Assembly (NCBI GenBank): GCA_945883905.1
Contig: CAMCYL010000011.1
Coordinates: 1 to 44,944, forward strand
DNA: 44,944 bases
Direction: 5' to 3'
DNA from: Akkermansia muciniphila
Lineage (GTDB): Bacteria; Verrucomicrobiota; Verrucomicrobiia; Methylacidiphilales; CAMAQI01
A program made the translations under genes and the position numbers. Shown here piece by piece: positions 1 to 7,680 of the stretch (position 1 is its first letter; each line of letters begins with the position of its first letter). Below the pieces are notes generated by a model that did no database searches, was not told the origin of the DNA, and saw only the letters and a program-made list of their open reading frames with translations.

Positions 1-175
1 CTTGTTTTTGTTCCATTGTGTATTTTCGATTCGTGCGCTTAGGCACAGGGGAGATTTCAGGGTGAGAGGGAGTTTGATTTTCGTTCATCACGAAAATCTA
101 ACGATTTTTCGAGGTCAGAATACAACGGCTCTGAGCGGGGGCTTACGAATGAAAATTAAGGAGAAATCGGCCTCA

Positions 176-206
176 CTCCGACTCCGAAAGCTTTCGGAGT
201 TCGGAG
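176..206. repeat. Strong hairpin (imperfect palindrome) in the leading non-coding stretch
   Basis: Bases 182-199 form a perfect 18-base palindrome, CTCCGAAAGCTTTCGGAG. The arms extend outwards to 176-188 and 193-206 with one bulged T, because CTCCGA is repeated on the left side and TTCGGAG on the right. No T-run follows, so it is not a textbook intrinsic terminator. It may be a REP-like dispersed hairpin or the 3' end of a transcript that begins before the window. The surrounding stretch 1-341 holds no gene I can support. A 79-residue frame at 2-241 crosses the hairpin, matches no family I know and is probably spurious. Confidence 0.6.
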
Positions 207-341
207 ATGTGGCAAATTTTGATATAAAAGAAGTCTATTGAAAAATTTGGGCTTAAGTGTTTTTACTTGATATTGTAAAATAACTTCTTGTCTTCAGCAT
301 TATATTTATATAAGTTTTAATCTATTGATCATAAGAGCTTT

Positions 342-2543
342 ATGAATTTTTTTGCAAAAAAATCGACCTCAATCTTTTTTTTATGGCTATTACTATGCCT
401 AAAAGGAAGCGGAGCCCTTTTAACCTCAACAACCAATAATGCCTCAGAAGTTTTTTTTTCAACCTCAGCTGTTGATTTAATTAATGTTGGAACGGCAACC
501 TTGGCGAGTGAGGTTCATAGCGGTTATTTATCCTATGTTGGTGTCGCTCCTATTTCTGCATTGAATAATGGCTCTGTTGGATTTGTTTCAACAGTAGGGG
601 GTCTTGCTACAGTTGCCTTTGATGGAGATCCCTTAGGATTTTTTGTTGATGGAAACTGGACAAGTACTTATCATTTAAATTTAAACAGTGCCCCCCTTGG
701 CTATCGAATGACTGAAGTACGAACGATTGCCGGATGGTCTTTCGGGCGAGGTTCACAAAAATTGGAAGTTTTAGTGAGTTATATTAATGATAGTAGTTTT
801 ATTTCTTTGGGAACCTTTTCTGTCGACTCTCTTGCTGGAGGCTCCTCACAAATTACTTTAACCGATAGTACCGGAACGATTGCGATTGGGGTCGATGCGA
901 TTCGATTTAACATTATGATTCCTACGAATCCTGGAACGCAAGAGACGACTTATCGAGAACTCGATGTTTTTGGAAGCGCGATACCTGATAATACCCCAGT
1001 CATTTACCTCTTTCCAACATACAGCACGACAGCAACAACGAATGAAACGGTTTTTATCGATGGAACCAATGCAGGAGCGGGAGCAGGAAACTACGGTCAA
1101 ATCATCTCCTCTGGAGCGGTGACGCTCAACGGCGGAACCTTAAAGCCGCAGACAACCTTTACCGGTTCCTCTGGATTTACTCCGGCTTACGGTCAAAGCT
1201 TTACGGTTCTTTCCGGTTCTTCGGTCACTGGCAGTTATACAACGATTGATAACAGTGCCAATCCCGCCTCTTTAAAGTTCGTGGCAGAGTATCAAAACAA
1301 TCAAGTCAACGTCGTTGCAACCCCTGGGGATTACGCTCGGGATCTTCCCAACCTAACCCCCTCCCAGCAAGGGGTAGGACGCGCCTTAAATTCAATCGTG
1401 ACCCCGAGTGTGGATAATCGAACGGGAGTGGTTAAAACCGATCGTGAGAAGATTACAGCCGGACTCCTGAGACTCGGAGCTCCTCAACTCCAATCAGCGA
1501 TTGCCCAGCTCGATCCCTCCGCTCTTCAAGGAATGAGTCAAACGAGTCTTCAAAGCGCCCAAGCGGTGCAATCTGGATTTACCGGCAGACTGGATCAACT
1601 TCAATCGGGAACCAGTGGCGGGTTTACGGTCAATGGGGTGCCCATGACCGATCTTCAAGGGGAGTATGACTACGAGGAGGTGGCCTCCCTGGATATGAAA
1701 TATGCTAAGAAGAAAAAAAAGAAACTGACCAGCTACTGGATCAATGGAACGGGGAACTGGGGAGATGTAGAAAGTGAGGCACAAAAGTCCGGTTATCGGT
1801 TTTATGGGATGGGAAGTCAGATTGGCATGGATCAGAAATGGAAAAACGGGTTAACGACCGGATTAATGCTCTGGGAGGGGTATTCAAAGACCCGTTTAGC
1901 CACCTTGGATAGTAAGATGGAGAGTCATCGGGGTGGGGGAGGGATCTATCTTCACAAGGAATGGAGAGGACTCTACTGGGGAGGCTATGTAGGGGCAGGA
2001 AAGGTCTTTTATGAGACCGATCGCTCGATTGATTTTTTAGGGGAGCATGCCAAGGGAAAGACGGAGGGAACGATGATCCAAGGGTGGAACGAATTAGGGT
2101 ATGAGATGAGGTGGAGGAACTGGGGGTTTGGGCCAACAGCAGGGGTTGGGTATGATCGAGTGATGATCGATCGCTACAAGGAGACGGGAAGCGCGGCGGC
2201 CTTAGCCCTTGCGGATCAGACCCAGGAATCGTTGAGACATCAGATTGGATTTCGAATCCAAAGTTTTTGGAAATGGGCCAAGGTCGGAATCCAACCGAGT
2301 TTACGGATGAGTTGGGATCGTGAGTATTTTGATCCGAAAGCCATTAGTGCCCGATTTGTGGCGGGAGGAAGCTCCTTCGATAGCCCCGGGAGAGAACTCG
2401 ATACCGATACAATGAATGCCAAACTTGGACTTTCGATTATTCCGGACCAACACTGGACCGTGACCACCAGTTACCAGACCCAACTTCTTGCCGAGCAATA
2501 CTCCTCACACAATTTTGATCTCGGCGTGAGGTATGGGTTTTAG
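342..2543 (+). CDS. Autotransporter-type outer-membrane protein
   Basis: The 733-residue protein starts with a signal peptide (lysines followed by a hydrophobic stretch to about residue 26). It continues with a Ser/Thr/Gly-rich passenger; roughly residues 85-215 resemble a discoidin/galactose-binding beta-sandwich. The segment near 240-330 looks like the autotransporter-associated repeat region (for example the VTLNGGTL motif). The last ~260 residues have alternating aromatic/glycine strands and end in RYGF, as expected of an autotransporter beta-barrel with a terminal phenylalanine. A lysine run lies just before the barrel. Family knowledge: the barrel inserts by the BAM complex and the passenger is exposed. 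The passenger half is visibly richer in A/T than the barrel half. The frame contains runs T7 (347-353), A7 (356-362), T8 (375-382), T9 (451-459) and A8 (1713-1720). No clear Shine-Dalgarno precedes the ATG. The 3' end overlaps the convergent regulator by 39 bp. Ligand or activity cannot be predicted. Confidence 0.85.
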   Translation: MNFFAKKSTSIFFLWLLLCLKGSGALLTSTTNNASEVFFSTSAVDLINVGTATLASEVHSGYLSYVGVAPISALNNGSVGFVSTVGGLATVAFDGDPLGFFVDGNWTSTYHLNLNSAPLGYRMTEVRTIAGWSFGRGSQKLEVLVSYINDSSFISLGTFSVDSLAGGSSQITLTDSTGTIAIGVDAIRFNIMIPTNPGTQETTYRELDVFGSAIPDNTPVIYLFPTYSTTATTNETVFIDGTNAGAGAGNYGQIISSGAVTLNGGTLKPQTTFTGSSGFTPAYGQSFTVLSGSSVTGSYTTIDNSANPASLKFVAEYQNNQVNVVATPGDYARDLPNLTPSQQGVGRALNSIVTPSVDNRTGVVKTDREKITAGLLRLGAPQLQSAIAQLDPSALQGMSQTSLQSAQAVQSGFTGRLDQLQSGTSGGFTVNGVPMTDLQGEYDYEEVASLDMKYAKKKKKKLTSYWINGTGNWGDVESEAQKSGYRFYGMGSQIGMDQKWKNGLTTGLMLWEGYSKTRLATLDSKMESHRGGGGIYLHKEWRGLYWGGYVGAGKVFYETDRSIDFLGEHAKGKTEGTMIQGWNELGYEMRWRNWGFGPTAGVGYDRVMIDRYKETGSAAALALADQTQESLRHQIGFRIQSFWKWAKVGIQPSLRMSWDREYFDPKAISARFVAGGSSFDSPGRELDTDTMNAKLGLSIIPDQHWTVTTSYQTQLLAEQYSSHNFDLGVRYGF

Positions 2544-3623
2544 GGGGAGTTTTTTAGTTTGTGGCCATTCTGATTTAAGCGTGTGATAAATTCGAGTCGG
2601 GATTCGTTTTCCTTGAAACAAGAGGCGAATGGCCTCAAGAACATTTTTCATGAGTAAATCGATATCAAATCGAACGCGAACAATTTGGTCTTCGAGAGGG
2701 CCTAGTCCATCATCATAAACGACCGCAATCGTTTTGGATTGGAGTGACTTTCTTAATGGAGCGCTATTTTTATAGAGTTTTAAAAAAGTAGGATACTCCT
2801 GAAAAATAATAACCTCTGGAAAATCATTTTTTTGAAGACGAGCGTGAAGGGATTCCTGAGTGTATTGATCCCCCCAATGAGGAATATACCAATCCATTGG
2901 ATAGGAGTGACAGTACTCTTGCATTGCTGCTTCGAATCCCTGATGTCGAATCATCCCCTGCGAAGGATGCGCGTTGCCGACCACACAAAATCGTCGATAT
3001 CCTCGACTCAAACATTGAAGGACGAGGAGCCGAGAGGACTCTTTTTCCTCGACTAAAACGACTGGGATCTCCAATTGATCGCTCACGGTATCGGGACCGC
3101 CTATAATGATCATCGGAAACCCTTTTTCCTTAAAGTGAGTCATGGGGATCGAAAGGGTCGGTCGTGGATCGATAAAAAGAAGGGCTCGATAATCTCCGTT
3201 AAGGCGTTTTTCGTAGCAGCTTTTTTTTACGAAAAGTTCCGATTCAATAAACTCGATTTTCCAATTTTTTTGTTCTGCCTGTTTTTGAATTTTTGATTCT
3301 ATAGCTTTGAGTAGCGATTGCTCTTTAGACCACCACTCGGGACGGATGACAGTTAAGGAATGATGAAGGGGGCGTGGCTCTAGAAATGGGGTGACCTCAA
3401 AAGGTTTTACTTGAAGAAGTCGGGTTCCGCTCCCTCGAAGAGAGCTTACGATGCCACGTTTTTTAAGATTTTCGATCACTTCAGTTGCGGCATATCGACT
3501 GACTTGAAAAAACTTTTGAATTTCGGACCCTGTCCAAAAACGCTCCCCTTCAGCTCTTTTTATTTGAAAAAAACGGGAGAGGACACGATCCGGGAGTGTT
3601 TTATCAAAAGGATGGTGTTTCAT
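2505..3623 (-). CDS. GntR-type winged-helix / LacI-type ligand-binding hybrid transcriptional regulator
   Basis: The 372-residue protein has an N-terminal winged helix (about residues 10-70) with the GntR-like pattern of a recognition helix (FQVSRYAATEVIENL) and a wing around SSLRGSGTRLL. The rest resembles the periplasmic-binding-protein-like effector domain of LacI/GalR proteins, with the GYRRFCVVG strand-turn typical of that fold. By family knowledge such proteins repress sugar or sugar-acid genes until a small ligand binds. It is the last gene of a same-strand run after the RraA-like aldolase and the aldehyde dehydrogenase (62 bp gap), so it probably regulates that operon; this is inference. 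Its last 13 codons overlap the end of the convergent autotransporter gene. The inducer is unknown. Confidence 0.85.
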   Translation of the reverse strand: MKHHPFDKTLPDRVLSRFFQIKRAEGERFWTGSEIQKFFQVSRYAATEVIENLKKRGIVSSLRGSGTRLLQVKPFEVTPFLEPRPLHHSLTVIRPEWWSKEQSLLKAIESKIQKQAEQKNWKIEFIESELFVKKSCYEKRLNGDYRALLFIDPRPTLSIPMTHFKEKGFPMIIIGGPDTVSDQLEIPVVLVEEKESSRLLVLQCLSRGYRRFCVVGNAHPSQGMIRHQGFEAAMQEYCHSYPMDWYIPHWGDQYTQESLHARLQKNDFPEVIIFQEYPTFLKLYKNSAPLRKSLQSKTIAVVYDDGLGPLEDQIVRVRFDIDLLMKNVLEAIRLLFQGKRIPTRIYHTLKSEWPQTKKLPLKPIPHAEIKIV

Positions 3624-3685
3624 GAAAAAGAGCTCTCTTCGGCTTATAAAAGCGTTTATTTGAGCTCTATGAACTTGACCGTGAG

Positions 3686-5170
3686 TTAGGAAAGTGGTCT
3701 GGCAATCGTTTTTGGTTGTAGATAGTCATTTAAAGTTTCTGGACTATTGACCCCTCCGCCAAATCCACTTTGATTGATTCCTCCGTAGGGAAGTCCATAA
3801 GCGAAGACATTGTGGGCATTGATCCAATTATTGCCTGCGTTGAGTTGTTCGGCGACACGATTGGCGCGTGTGAGATCTTGACTCCATACACTATTGGCGA
3901 GTCCATAAGGGATTTGATTGACTCTTCGAATCGCTTCCTCCTCGCTTGTAAAGCAAACTAAGAAGGCGGTGGGACCGAAAATCTCCTCCCGAAAACAGAT
4001 ATTCTCATCTGTTCCCTCTAAGAGAAACGGAGAGAGAAAATAACCGGGATTTTTTTCATTATGATTTGCCTCTAAAAGAACTTTTGCTCCTTGTTTTACT
4101 CCTTGATCTAAATAACTGAGAACCCGTTTTTTATGTTCAGCGCTGGCAAGAGGGCCCATTTCAGTGCTTTCATCGAGGCTTGCACCCACTTTAATCTTTT
4201 GGAGAACTTCGACGACCCGTTTGGAAAAAGTGTCATAAATATTCTCGTGCACAAACCAGCGTGTTGCGGTGCAACAAACTTGACCTGTATTGAAAGTAAT
4301 TGCTCCCGCGAGTTGGGTTGCTGCCTTTTCGATATCGGCATCTTCAAATAAAACGGCGGCTCCTTTCCCTCCGAGCTCGAGTTTACAGGGGATAATCCGT
4401 TGACCGCAGCGTCGAGCCACATCGGCTCCCGCACGAGCAGAGCCCGTAAAGGACATTCTTTTAATCAAAGGATGTTCCGTGAGCGTCACGCCTACCGAAG
4501 GACCATCTCCTAAGACCACATTAAAAACGCCTGCGGGGATTCCTGCACGAACGGCAAGTTGGGCGACATAAAGAGTGGAGAGTGGAGTGACCTCGGAGGG
4601 TTTAACGACAACCGTATTTCCGGCGGCAAGTGCGGGGATGATGCCCCAGAGTAAAAGATTGTAGGGGAAGTTCCATGGAAAAATAAAACCACAGACTCCG
4701 TAGGGGCTCCGATGAACTCGGGCCTCCATATTGGTGATTGCCAAAGGGGTATCTCGTGGGGTTTGAATGGCTAAATCGGCAAAGTATCGAATGCACTCAA
4801 TTCCAAAAGGGATATCAAATCCACGTGTGGCTGTAATGGCCTTCCCGACATCCAAGCTCTCGATTTGAGCGAGAATCTCCTTTTCCTTCTCCATGAGATC
4901 GGCGAAGCGATGCATTAAAGCAGATCGATCGTGGACGGAGAGCTTTGACCATTGCTGAAAGGCTTTATCCGCTGAGCGTACCGCAAGATCGACCTCTTTT
5001 TCTCCCCCCATTGAGACGGAGGCTAAACGAGTTCCGTCGACAGGATTATAAACATCGGCAGTTAAAGGGGATTGATTTGACTGAAGCTTACCGTCCCACC
5101 AATGACCGTGGGGAGTTATGTTCAGAAATTGAGAGGCTTTTTCGTCGAGGAGGATCATGGTGTTTTCCAA
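3686..5170 (-). CDS. NAD(P)+-dependent aldehyde dehydrogenase
   Basis: A full-length 494-residue member of the aldehyde dehydrogenase superfamily, which oxidises an aldehyde to a carboxylate in the cytoplasm. Visible signatures: FPWNFP (Asn167, substrate/oxyanion), the coenzyme loop VVKPSE near 188-193, LELGGKG with the general-base Glu265, GQVCC with the catalytic Cys299, and EEIFGP with the cofactor-contacting Glu396. The closest subfamily by eye is the betaine/gamma-aminobutyraldehyde/lactaldehyde-type class, but the substrate cannot be read from sequence. It sits 45 bp downstream of an RraA-like aldolase and 62 bp upstream of a hybrid regulator, so it probably processes an aldehyde from a sugar-acid or aromatic degradation route. 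Confidence 0.93.
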   Translation of the reverse strand: MENTMILLDEKASQFLNITPHGHWWDGKLQSNQSPLTADVYNPVDGTRLASVSMGGEKEVDLAVRSADKAFQQWSKLSVHDRSALMHRFADLMEKEKEILAQIESLDVGKAITATRGFDIPFGIECIRYFADLAIQTPRDTPLAITNMEARVHRSPYGVCGFIFPWNFPYNLLLWGIIPALAAGNTVVVKPSEVTPLSTLYVAQLAVRAGIPAGVFNVVLGDGPSVGVTLTEHPLIKRMSFTGSARAGADVARRCGQRIIPCKLELGGKGAAVLFEDADIEKAATQLAGAITFNTGQVCCTATRWFVHENIYDTFSKRVVEVLQKIKVGASLDESTEMGPLASAEHKKRVLSYLDQGVKQGAKVLLEANHNEKNPGYFLSPFLLEGTDENICFREEIFGPTAFLVCFTSEEEAIRRVNQIPYGLANSVWSQDLTRANRVAEQLNAGNNWINAHNVFAYGLPYGGINQSGFGGGVNSPETLNDYLQPKTIARPLS

Positions 5171-5215
5171 GGGTTTAAAGTTGAGGTATATTGTCGATTC
5201 TTAAAATCTCACATT

Positions 5216-5965
5216 TTATTTATTTGAAAGCGTTTCAGCGTAAGCTTTTATTTTAGAAGAATAATTTTGGAATGCTTCAGAAAAATCGCTGAAATTTTCA
5301 ACGCTTTTTCTTCCTCTTACGCGATGATGAAACTCGACTAAAGTTTCGCATTCAATTCGATCCATTTCGCGAGTCGCCTGAAGGAGTCTTTGCTCCTCTC
5401 CGAATGGAATCGCGAGAAAGCCATGTTGATCGGCATGAATCAATTGGCCGGGTTTAATTTTACAACCAAAAACATCAACCTCGACATTCCAATCCACGGG
5501 ACAGCCGTGTCCATGGCCAACGCAAAGTTGGCGAGCCATCATTTTAAAACCAATTTTTTGAACTTCAGGAAGGTCACGGACCCCCCCATCTGCGATGACT
5601 CCTTGGCAATCGAGTAACTTCAATAAACCGGCATTCATTTCTCCGGTAATTGTGGCGTGCACGTTAGGTTTATCGAGATCTTGAACGACTAGGATTTTAG
5701 GGCCTGGAATTGAGGAAACGTACTGATAATAGTCGAGCCACGCATTCGGTTTTTTTGTCTTATGGGAGGGGTCGCTTGGTTGAATGACCATCGTCACTGC
5801 GTAGCCGACCATTGGCCCCATATTCGGCATAAAGTCTTGAATCGGCTCGAGATTAATGCCCGTACGAGCAACGTCGTGGCGTGTGATTTGTTCCCATCCA
5901 TTAAAGACGGCTGGAGTCGGAAAGCGTTGAAGTTGAATGAGTTCGCTATAATTTAAGAGGGACAT
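5216..5965 (-). CDS. RraA/HMG-aldolase-family protein (demethylmenaquinone-methyltransferase-like fold)
   Basis: The 249-residue protein shows the core of the RraA family: GEMNAG near 108-113, GVIADGGVRD at 122-131 with the conserved Arg130-Asp131, and HADQHGFLAIP, equivalent to the family ADxDGVVVIP motif. Members are divalent-metal aldolases/decarboxylases acting on 4-hydroxy-4-methyl-2-oxoglutarate, oxaloacetate or related oxo-acids. The E. coli paralogue RraA instead modulates RNase E. This protein is longer than RraA (about 160 residues), with extra N- and C-terminal segments, and lies in an apparent operon with an aldehyde dehydrogenase and a regulator, which favours a metabolic lyase role. 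The exact substrate is unknown. The 165 bases upstream to uvrC hold only A/T-rich sequence and no supported gene. Confidence 0.8.
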   Translation of the reverse strand: MSLLNYSELIQLQRFPTPAVFNGWEQITRHDVARTGINLEPIQDFMPNMGPMVGYAVTMVIQPSDPSHKTKKPNAWLDYYQYVSSIPGPKILVVQDLDKPNVHATITGEMNAGLLKLLDCQGVIADGGVRDLPEVQKIGFKMMARQLCVGHGHGCPVDWNVEVDVFGCKIKPGQLIHADQHGFLAIPFGEEQRLLQATREMDRIECETLVEFHHRVRGRKSVENFSDFSEAFQNYSSKIKAYAETLSNK

Positions 5966-6130
5966 GAGGAGCTTCCTGATTGAAAGATTAAATTAAAATT
6001 TTCATATAGATAAAGGAGTCGTGAGGATAATGGATAATAAAACATTGTCAAATCAAGAGCCTTTTCCAAGCGCTAAATAAGACAGATGTAATAAAGAATC
6101 TTGATTTTATCTCATTTAACCTAAATCCGT

Positions 6131-7636
6131 TCACTCCTCGCTCTTCTGTTTTAGAGAATCTTTGTTTTTAAAAAAAGAAAAAATCGATTCAGCCGTTTTA
6201 TTGCCGATGCCATTAATTTCTGAGATCTCTTTTAGGGTTGCTTTTTTGATTCGTTCTACGGATCCAAAGTGAGAGAGGAGTCGCTTTTTTCGATCGGGAC
6301 TGATCCCTGGGCAATCATCTAAGAGACTCTCGGTCATTTTTTGGCGATAAAGAAGTTCGTTATATTTATTAGCGAAGCGATGGGCCTCATCCCGGATTCG
6401 TTGAAGAAGCTTGAGGGCTCCTGAGGATTGAGGAAGAAGGAGGGGAAAGGATTTACCGGGGAGGTAGATCTCCTCGTTCTCTTTGGCGAGTCCGATGATG
6501 GGAATAAAGGGGAGTTCAAGGATTCGGAGTTCTTCGACCGCTGAGGAGAGTTGCCCTTTTCCTCCGTCAACAATGATGAGATCTGGCTTTTGAATCCCTT
6601 CCGTGAGCACTCGCTGATAGCGTCGTCGAACCGCCTCTGCGATGCTCGCAAAGTCATCTTGCCCCCGAACGCCGACGATTCGATATTTTCGATAATTATT
6701 TTTGGCCGGTCTCCCATTTTCAAACTGAACCATTGAAGCGACCTTATGATTATCGGAGATATTGGAGATGTCGAAGCATTCCATGATTTGTGGGGGATGA
6801 GTGAGTTGCAGCGCTTTTTGAAGATCAATGACATCTTGAGTTGGATCGATCTGAGATTTAAATTCGCGAACGAAACGTTTCACCGGGGCGGTTGTTTTAC
6901 GGAGGTTATCGAGAGTATCGCGAAGAGAGGCTGCTTTTTCAAATTCGAGGTTTTCGGCGGCTTTGAGCATCTCGTTTTCAATTTCAGAAAAAGATTCTTT
7001 GGCTTTTCCATCGAGAAAGTCGCAGGCCTCTTGGACGAGAGTGTGATAGTTTTCAAGAGTGATCTTCTGAACGCAAGGGGCAGAGCAATTTTGGATGAGA
7101 TGATCGAGACAATGTTTAAACTCCTTTTCTCCCGGAGAGAGGGGAGAACATTGGCGGAGTTGAAACTTAACGTTCATCATTTTTAAGGTTTTACGAACGG
7201 AGGTAGAGTGAATAAAGGGACCGAAGTAACGGGCTCCATCCTCTTTTCGAAATCGAGTCAAAGTGAACTTTGGAATTGGATCTTCGATCCGTACTCGAAC
7301 GAGTAAAAAACGTTTATCGTCCTTGAAACTGACATTAAAACGGGGCCGATATTCTTTGATGAGTTTTCCTTCGAGGAGAACCGCTTCGGCTTCTGATTGG
7401 ACAATATGAATATCAAAATCCATAATACTTTCCATTAAGGCGGCCGTTTTTCGATCGACTTGAGAGAGTCGAGCGGATTGAAAATAGCTACTGACCCTTT
7501 TTTTGAGATCGCGGGCTTTACCGACGTAAATAATCCGTCCTAAGAGATCTTTATGAATATAGACCCCAGGGCGATGGGGGAGATTACGAACTTTCTGTAA
7601 TAAGATCTCCCGATCTTCAGAGGATTTTTTCATCAC
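6131..7636 (-). CDS. uvrC: Excinuclease ABC subunit C (UvrC), shortened form
   Basis: UvrC makes the 3' and 5' incisions in nucleotide excision repair. Domains visible: GIY-YIG nuclease (about 20-100, with GVY near 24 and IIYVGKA near 36-42), a Cys-containing middle region (163-188), UVR motif for UvrB binding (about 218-247), RNase H-like nuclease with ECFDIS (Asp289), GQDDF (Asp328), VDGGKGQ (Asp357) and EAHRF (His419), and a C-terminal helix-hairpin-helix pair (about 440-490). The protein is 501 residues where E. coli UvrC is about 610. Only ~40 residues lie between the UVR motif and ECFDIS, where roughly 150 are usual, so a subdomain is missing although all catalytic residues remain. It is last in a run after ruvB and the permease. 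Confidence 0.95.
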   Translation of the reverse strand: MMKKSSEDREILLQKVRNLPHRPGVYIHKDLLGRIIYVGKARDLKKRVSSYFQSARLSQVDRKTAALMESIMDFDIHIVQSEAEAVLLEGKLIKEYRPRFNVSFKDDKRFLLVRVRIEDPIPKFTLTRFRKEDGARYFGPFIHSTSVRKTLKMMNVKFQLRQCSPLSPGEKEFKHCLDHLIQNCSAPCVQKITLENYHTLVQEACDFLDGKAKESFSEIENEMLKAAENLEFEKAASLRDTLDNLRKTTAPVKRFVREFKSQIDPTQDVIDLQKALQLTHPPQIMECFDISNISDNHKVASMVQFENGRPAKNNYRKYRIVGVRGQDDFASIAEAVRRRYQRVLTEGIQKPDLIIVDGGKGQLSSAVEELRILELPFIPIIGLAKENEEIYLPGKSFPLLLPQSSGALKLLQRIRDEAHRFANKYNELLYRQKMTESLLDDCPGISPDRKKRLLSHFGSVERIKKATLKEISEINGIGNKTAESIFSFFKNKDSLKQKSEE

Positions 7637-7680
7637 TAAAAAAAGAATCTACGCAAATTTAAAAATCAGGAAAACAAAAT

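Noticed and set aside
2-241. 79-residue frame at the window start
   Set aside because: No family match, crosses the strong hairpin at 176-206 and has no ribosome binding site.
1741-2136. 131-residue minus-strand frame inside the autotransporter
   Set aside because: Antisense to the well-supported barrel; Ser/Pro/His-rich composition reflects the G-rich coding strand.
6031-6081. 16-codon frame with GAGGA just upstream, between rraA-like and uvrC genes
   Set aside because: Spacing to the ATG is only 2 bases and it is too short to support.
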